Assembly (NCBI GenBank): GCA_030627145.1
Contig: DAOUSQ010000080.1
Span: 1-5,475 of the forward strand
DNA length: 5,475 bases
Reading direction: 5' to 3'
Source: Syntrophomonadaceae bacterium
GTDB taxonomy: Bacteria; Bacillota_B; Syntrophomonadia; Syntrophomonadales; Syntrophomonadaceae
Shown here: positions 1 to 5,475 of the stretch, piece after piece
Position numbering within the stretch: position 1 is the first letter of the stretch
Layout: every line of letters starts with the position of its first letter
Notes under the pieces: generated by a model
Told to the model about the DNA's origin: nothing
What the model saw: the letters and a program-made list of their open reading frames with translations, nothing else
The model's database searches: none
Program-made: the position numbers and the translations under genes

Positions 1-60
1 CCGCTGGTTAGGTGATAGGGTTTCTTTCAACCCATCGGCTCAGCAAACATGCTGGTCAAA
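1..60. other. Unassigned edge segment with two short inverted repeats
   Basis: This stretch lies beyond the operon terminator and I can assign no gene to it. It can form two small hairpins: GGGTT/AACCC around a 6-base loop (18-33), with GAT/ATC flanks, and CAGCA/TGCTG around AACA (41-54). It is visibly more GC-rich than the gaps between the genes. A plus-strand frame stays open from base 2 to a TAA at 71-73 (23 codons), but that length is expected by chance. It could be the leader of the next minus-strand gene, the tail of a convergent gene, or part of a structured RNA. I recognise no riboswitch or tRNA signature. Confidence 0.35.
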
Positions 61-62
61 CC

Positions 63-96
63 AAAAAAAATAAGCCCTTATAATTCAGGGCTTATT
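63..96 (-). terminator. Intrinsic terminator at the end of the gene cluster
   Basis: On the minus strand a perfect 10-base-pair stem (AATAAGCCCT with AGGGCTTATT, loop of 8 bases) runs directly into eight T residues (complement of the A run at 63-70); the last two stem bases overlap that run. It starts about 20 bases after the DUF1292 stop codon. A GC-containing stem followed by a long T tract is the standard rho-independent form, and it marks the end of the transcript. The same stem on the plus strand is followed only by a weak T-rich stretch, so bidirectional use is possible but less likely. Confidence 0.9.
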
Positions 97-116
97 GGCA
101 ATAATTTATTGTAATA

Positions 117-416
117 TTATATTTCTTCATTCTCTACAAGCTCGCGCCACGCATCAGCAACTTTTTCCCATTCTTCGTCATCTTCAATATCACTTAATAG
201 TTCATTGCCTTCTTCATCGTATACAAGTTTAAGTATTATTACTTCAACTTCGCCTTCATCTAAATCTTCATCTAGTTCATTTAATGGTACAAGAACCTGG
301 TACTTATCATCCTCAATATCTAATTCTGCCAGTAATTCGAATTGATGTTCCAACCCTTCCTCATCAACCAGGACCAGTAAAGGGAACTCTTCATCAAATA
401 ATTCTTCTTTATTCAT
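117..416 (-). CDS. yrzB: DUF1292 family acidic protein (YrzB-like)
   Basis: This 99-residue protein is recognised as DUF1292 by its sequence and its position directly after ruvX. The family pattern is visible: a first half with FPLLVLVDEEG and HQFELLAELDIEDDKYQVL (about 11-42), then VEVIILKLVYDEEGNELLSD (57-76) and a C-terminal helix with EEWEKVADAWREL (81-93). It has many Asp and Glu residues, few basic residues, and no signal peptide or membrane segment, so it should be cytoplasmic. The molecular function of the family is unknown to me. An open frame extends upstream to a TTG at 437, but I chose the ATG at 416 because GAGGTGA (428-422) lies 6-8 bases before it. A near-consensus promoter just upstream (446-474) would start RNA about two bases before that TTG, which also favours the ATG. 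The strong terminator at 63-96 follows. The family call is firm; the role is open. Confidence 0.88.
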   Translation of the reverse strand: MNKEELFDEEFPLLVLVDEEGLEHQFELLAELDIEDDKYQVLVPLNELDEDLDEGEVEVIILKLVYDEEGNELLSDIEDDEEWEKVADAWRELVENEEI

Positions 417-421
417 AAATT

Positions 422-428
422 TCACCTC
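422..428 (-). promoter_or_regulatory. Ribosome binding site that sets the DUF1292 start
   Basis: GAGGTGA on the minus strand lies 6 bases (counted from GAGGTG) before the ATG at 416. It falls inside the longer frame that begins at TTG 437, so the TTG cannot use it, and no comparable site precedes the TTG. Confidence 0.7.
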
Positions 429-445
429 TTTCTCCAAGTTAAACC

Positions 446-474
446 ATTCTAATATTTTCTTCTTGCCCTGTCAA
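446..474 (-). promoter_or_regulatory. SigA-type promoter in front of the DUF1292 gene
   Basis: On the minus strand there is a perfect -35 TTGACA (474-469), a 17-base spacer, and a -10 TAGAAT (451-446; five of six matches to TATAAT). Transcription would begin near 439, giving a leader of about 23 bases with a good ribosome binding site before the ATG at 416. The -35 begins four bases after the ruvX stop, so the promoter occupies the short ruvX-DUF1292 gap. It would let the last gene be expressed independently of the upstream genes. This is a sequence match only. Confidence 0.6.
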
Positions 475-477
475 ATT

Positions 478-894
478 TCACTGACTGGACCTGCAGTCAA
501 GATAAGCCTGGAGAATATTAACTGCAGCCAGTTTATCAATTACTTTTTTCCTTTTCTTACGGGAGACATCAGCTTCAATTAACAATCTTTCTGCACTCTT
601 TGTAGTCAGTCGCTCATCCCAAAAATCCATCGGCAATCCTGTGAACTCTGCCAGATCCCGGGCAAATTCCTCTACTTCCCTGGCTTTAGGCCCAATACTT
701 CCATTCATATTAAGAGGAAACCCTATTATTATCTTCTTCACCTCATATTCTCTACATATTCGTAAAAGACATTCAAAATCATCTTTAGGTTTTCTTCTGT
801 TAAGCACTGAATGACCCTGTGCTGTCCAACCCATAGGATCACTTATAGCTATTCCTATTCTTTTTTCACCAACGTCTAAACCCATTATTCTCAT
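478..894 (-). CDS. ruvX: Putative pre-16S rRNA nuclease RuvX/YqgF (Holliday junction resolvase-like)
   Basis: A 138-residue protein of the YqgF/RuvX family, close to the usual family length. The family has an RNase H-like fold and acts in the cytoplasm. In E. coli YqgF is implicated in maturing the 5' end of 16S rRNA; a Holliday-junction resolvase role was proposed earlier from fold similarity. Seen here: the N-terminal strand MRIMGLDVGEKRIGIAISD with the first acidic residue D7; IIIGFPLNMNGS (55-66), typical of the family's second strand region; FWDERLTTKSAE (91-102) with D93 and E94; and a C-terminal KVIDKLAAVNILQAYL with D120 as the last likely metal ligand. All expected acidic positions are present, so it should be active. 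The ATG at 894 has AAGGAG eight bases upstream. A terminator lies between this gene and ireB and I see no usable promoter in that gap, so it probably depends on read-through. Wording follows current databases, which differ on resolvase versus nuclease. Confidence 0.95.
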   Translation of the reverse strand: MRIMGLDVGEKRIGIAISDPMGWTAQGHSVLNRRKPKDDFECLLRICREYEVKKIIIGFPLNMNGSIGPKAREVEEFARDLAEFTGLPMDFWDERLTTKSAERLLIEADVSRKKRKKVIDKLAAVNILQAYLDCRSSQ

Positions 895-959
895 TCAGAC
901 TTCTCCTTATACTAATTCAAGCACAAGTCTATTAACCACTTACCAGGAAAAAAGATCAT

Positions 960-985
960 AAAAAGCCCCACGTATTCACATGGGG
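960..985 (-). terminator. Intrinsic terminator between ireB and ruvX
   Basis: On the minus strand an 8-base-pair stem (CCCCATGT with ACGTGGGG, including one T-G wobble, tetraloop GAAT) is followed by C and five T residues. It begins 13 bases after the ireB stop. Four consecutive GC pairs at the base and the T run make it a credible rho-independent terminator. The T run is short, so partial read-through into ruvX is plausible and would lower expression of the downstream genes relative to alaS and ireB. Confidence 0.75.
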
Positions 986-998
986 ACAAATCATAACT

Positions 999-1256
999 TT
1001 ACTGGCTGTTAAGGTAATTATTTAATAAAACTTCCAGTATTTCATACCTGTCAACTTTACAAATAAGGTTTCGCGCATCATTATGACTGGTTAAGTAAGC
1101 AGGATCTCCCGAAATCATATATCCTATCATCTGATTTATTGGATTATATCCTTTTTCTTCCAGTGCTTCAAAAACAACCCGTAAAGTAGTACACACCTTG
1201 TCTTTATTATCTCTTTCTAGCTTAAAATTAACAGTTTCTCCTTTGGTTTGAGGCAT
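999..1256 (-). CDS. ireB: IreB family regulatory phosphoprotein (UPF0297, YrzL-like)
   Basis: An 85-residue cytoplasmic protein of the IreB/UPF0297 family. In Enterococcus faecalis IreB is phosphorylated by the PASTA-domain Ser/Thr kinase IreK on N-terminal threonines and dampens IreK-linked cephalosporin resistance. In other Firmicutes the role is less clear. The signature is strong: [20 protein letters not shown] (34-53) followed by [12 protein letters not shown] (54-65). The N-terminus carries T4 and T8; T8, in GETVNF, lies where the family has its conserved Thr. The frame can be opened further to a GTG at 1265, but that codon is part of the ribosome binding site AAGAGGGGGTG, so I chose the ATG at 1256, eight bases after the G run. 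Position between alaS and ruvX is the usual one in Firmicutes. The kinase and its phosphatase are not in this window. A terminator follows immediately downstream. Confidence 0.95.
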   Translation of the reverse strand: MPQTKGETVNFKLERDNKDKVCTTLRVVFEALEEKGYNPINQMIGYMISGDPAYLTSHNDARNLICKVDRYEILEVLLNNYLNSQ

Positions 1257-1262
1257 AGCCAA

Positions 1263-1273
1263 CACCCCCTCTT
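1263..1273 (-). promoter_or_regulatory. Ribosome binding site that sets the ireB start
   Basis: AAGAGGGGGTG on the minus strand ends its G run eight bases before the ATG at 1256. The upstream GTG (1265-1263) and TTG (1262-1260) overlap or abut this site, so they are unlikely initiation codons. Confidence 0.75.
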
Positions 1274-1293
1274 AAAGCAAGTTTTCTATATCT

Positions 1294-4028
<2,735 letters not shown>

Positions 4029-4084
4029 AAATTTATCCTGTCTTATTTTTGAGAATTTTTAGAATACCAATTCTACCGGCTTTA

Positions 4085-5104
4085 CTATTCAACTAACTTT
4101 AGATATGCCCATCCTAATATTACCTTGAGTACTGCCGCAATAGGAACAGCCATAAGCATACCCCATATCCCCAGTAATTTCTCACCTGACAGGAGTGCAA
4201 AAACTATTAACAGGGGATGCATCCCTAATTTATTTCCTATTATCCTGGGAGTAATAATATTTCCTTCGATCTGCTGTACTATCAATATTGCAATAGCCAT
4301 ATATATAGCAAGGCGAAACGATTGAGAAAGTGCTATAACAACTGCAGGAATTCCTCCCAAAAAAGCCCCAAAGTAAGGTATTAAATTAGTTACTCCTGAC
4401 AATATACCCAGCAGCAACGGAAAGTCAACTCCCAATATAGCTGCTGAAACACCAATCATAGTGCCTACAAAAGCAGCTACCATAAAATGCCCTTTTAAAA
4501 ATTCGATAAGTATGCCATCAATCTGTTCAAAAATAGCTATAACTTCCCTGCGTACCCCCGGGGAAAGTGTAGTTAAGAAACCATCTCTTATTTTCTCCCA
4601 GTCATTTATAATATAGAAAGCCAGGATGGGCGAAAATACAACAGCAAAAACCTTGCTTAAAAAATTATAGAATCCCCCAATAAAATTCTTTAGTCCACCA
4701 TATATATTATTTTCTACTTTAGAAAAATTTTCTTTAAATATAGCACTCATTTTTTCTGGCATTTGTATTTTGTCAACCTTACCGGCCATATCCTGTACTT
4801 CCTGTGCATATTCAGGAACAATATCCGCCATTTCACCCAGTTCCCTGACAATACCAGGCACTGCAAAGGAAAATAATAATGTCAAAACAGCCAGTACCAC
4901 CAGGTATAATACCAGTATGGCCCAAATACGCTTTAAGCCTTTTTTTTCTATATATAATACCGGACGAAAAAGCAAATAAGCCAGAATAGCGCCCAGTACA
5001 AAGCTTAATAAAACTTCCCTGACCAGAAATAAAAAATAAATGGTGGCTGCAACCACCACAAAAAATAATATATAGCGGGATAGCTTTTGGGTACTAAGCT
5101 GCAT
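4085..5104 (-). CDS. AI-2E family transporter (PerM/YrrI-like membrane protein)
   Basis: A 339-residue integral membrane protein of the AI-2E/PerM family (PF01594). Two hydrophobic segments (about 11-28 and 29-50) are followed by another (60-84) and a long soluble stretch rich in charged residues (about 85-150). The C-terminal half has segments near 150-166, 204-226, 228-258, 264-278 and 297-327. Family hallmarks are NLIPYFGAFLGGIPAVVIAL (240-259), EGNIITPRIIGNKLGMHPLL (280-299) and LLGIWGMLMAVPIAAVLK (310-327). Members have been proposed to export autoinducer-2 (TqsA) or to act as Na+(Li+)/H+ antiporters; the substrate cannot be read from sequence, so AI-2 transport should not be assumed. 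A frame opens at TTG 5122, but that codon lacks a ribosome binding site; ATG 5104 has AGGG five bases upstream. The gap to the preceding gene is only seven bases, so the two are almost surely co-translated. It ends in tandem TAG TAA stops. A related gene near alaS is common in Firmicutes. Confidence 0.9.
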   Translation of the reverse strand: MQLSTQKLSRYILFFVVVAATIYFLFLVREVLLSFVLGAILAYLLFRPVLYIEKKGLKRIWAILVLYLVVLAVLTLLFSFAVPGIVRELGEMADIVPEYAQEVQDMAGKVDKIQMPEKMSAIFKENFSKVENNIYGGLKNFIGGFYNFLSKVFAVVFSPILAFYIINDWEKIRDGFLTTLSPGVRREVIAIFEQIDGILIEFLKGHFMVAAFVGTMIGVSAAILGVDFPLLLGILSGVTNLIPYFGAFLGGIPAVVIALSQSFRLAIYMAIAILIVQQIEGNIITPRIIGNKLGMHPLLIVFALLSGEKLLGIWGMLMAVPIAAVLKVILGWAYLKLVE

Positions 5105-5106
5105 AA

Positions 5107-5114
5107 CATCCCTA
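5107..5114 (-). promoter_or_regulatory. Ribosome binding site overlapping the upstream stop codon
   Basis: TAGGGATG on the minus strand contains the TAG stop of the small upstream gene (5114-5112). Its AGGG lies five bases before the ATG at 5104. Stop and start are separated by seven bases, so ribosomes finishing the first gene can re-initiate on the second. It is a moderate rather than perfect Shine-Dalgarno match. Confidence 0.55.
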
Positions 5115-5342
5115 CTTCCCAATTATATCGCTTACTTCTTGACCTACATTAGTAACAAAATTCATAGCTTTTTTAGATTTTGCTTCCACCTGACGAACTG
5201 CCTCACCAGTTTCGTCTTCATAATTAAAATATACATTACTCGCAGCCCTGAGGACTTTTCTAAAGTTTACATTTCTAAAAATTAAAGTTGCTGCCGCACC
5301 TATCATAGCTCCTGTAAACATCGCGTTCCTGTAATCTTTCAA
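5112..5342 (-). CDS. Small single-span membrane protein, YtxH-like layout
   Basis: A 76-residue protein that I cannot place firmly in a family. After a short start (MKDYRN) comes one hydrophobic segment, AMFTGAMIGAAATLIF (7-22), with a GxxxG motif (G11, G15) that often supports helix packing in membranes. It is followed by a basic patch (R23, R28, K29, R32) and a charged, probably helical tail (38-76). This layout resembles YtxH-domain and related small general-stress proteins, but the match is by architecture only. The basic residues after the segment suggest that the tail is cytoplasmic. The longest frame begins at ATG 5357, but that ATG is joined to the perfect ribosome binding site GGAGGTGAT, so it cannot be served by it. 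I chose TTG 5342, eight bases after GGAGG. The gene is tightly linked to the AI-2E family gene and may act with it in the membrane; that is inference. Confidence 0.72.
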   Translation of the reverse strand: MKDYRNAMFTGAMIGAAATLIFRNVNFRKVLRAASNVYFNYEDETGEAVRQVEAKSKKAMNFVTNVGQEVSDIIGK

Positions 5343-5346
5343 ATCT

Positions 5347-5355
5347 ATCACCTCC
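5347..5355 (-). promoter_or_regulatory. Ribosome binding site that points to a TTG start
   Basis: GGAGGTGAT on the minus strand is a full match to the anti-Shine-Dalgarno core. The ATG at 5357-5355 shares its last base with this site, whereas TTG at 5342-5340 sits eight bases after GGAGG, the usual distance. Confidence 0.75.
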
Positions 5356-5367
5356 ATAACTACTTAT

Positions 5368-5447
5368 TCAATTTTGAATTTTTAATTAAGGAAAAAAAAC
5401 AAAGCTTTTTCTAACAATAATTAAGAATTTAAAATTCGAAATTTTGA
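5368..5447. repeat. AT-rich imperfect inverted repeat upstream of the first gene
   Basis: The left arm (5368-5389, beginning TCAATTTTGAATTTTTAA) and the reverse complement of the right arm (5418-5447, beginning TCAAAATTTCGAATTTTAA) align with a few gaps and mismatches, around a spacer of about 28 bases. The spacer itself has GAAAAA facing TTTTTC and the palindrome AAAGCTTT. The element fills most of the gap before the first gene, ending 13 bases before its ribosome binding site. It may be a transcript-leader hairpin, a worn intergenic repeat, or simply low-complexity AT sequence. No convincing promoter could be fixed in 5358-5475; a -10-like ATAATATAA at 5450-5458 would need a -35 beyond the window edge. 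Confidence 0.4.
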
Positions 5448-5475
5448 TTTATATTATCTCTGAAGACTGTTCCAC

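Overview
The window reads as a compact piece of a Bacillota (Firmicutes) chromosome, most likely a member of the Clostridia. The reasons are: the AT-rich sequence; strong AGGAGG-type ribosome binding sites with some TTG and GTG starts; and the gene order alaS - ireB - ruvX - DUF1292, a characteristic Firmicutes cluster. IreB is essentially a Firmicutes protein. I cannot name a genus from the sequence alone. I see no plasmid, phage, transposon or CRISPR content.

All six supported genes lie on the minus strand and are transcribed from high to low coordinates. In order: a small membrane-anchored protein of YtxH-like layout (5342-5112), an AI-2E/PerM-family membrane protein (5104-4085), full-length alanyl-tRNA synthetase (3952-1313), the IreK-substrate-type regulator IreB (1256-999), the pre-16S rRNA nuclease RuvX (894-478), and a very acidic DUF1292/YrzB protein (416-117). 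The series ends in a strong intrinsic terminator (63-96). No plus-strand gene is supported; the plus-strand reading frames are shadows of the minus-strand genes.

The cluster is probably not one simple transcript. The first two genes are tightly coupled, because the stop of the first lies in the ribosome binding site of the second. A 132-base gap before alaS holds a TTGACA-type promoter candidate, which would give alaS a short leader without a T-box. A good intrinsic terminator sits just after ireB, and a near-consensus promoter sits just before the DUF1292 gene. I therefore infer several overlapping units: the membrane pair, alaS-ireB, ruvX reached by read-through, and DUF1292 with its own promoter.

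For four of the six genes the longest open frame begins upstream of, or inside, the gene's own Shine-Dalgarno sequence. I chose the internal start placed 5-8 bases after that site. The content is housekeeping (translation, rRNA processing, envelope stress regulation). I found no convincing new system. The points most worth checking are the internal terminator and promoters, an overlapping 29-codon frame before alaS, and an AT-rich inverted repeat at the right edge.
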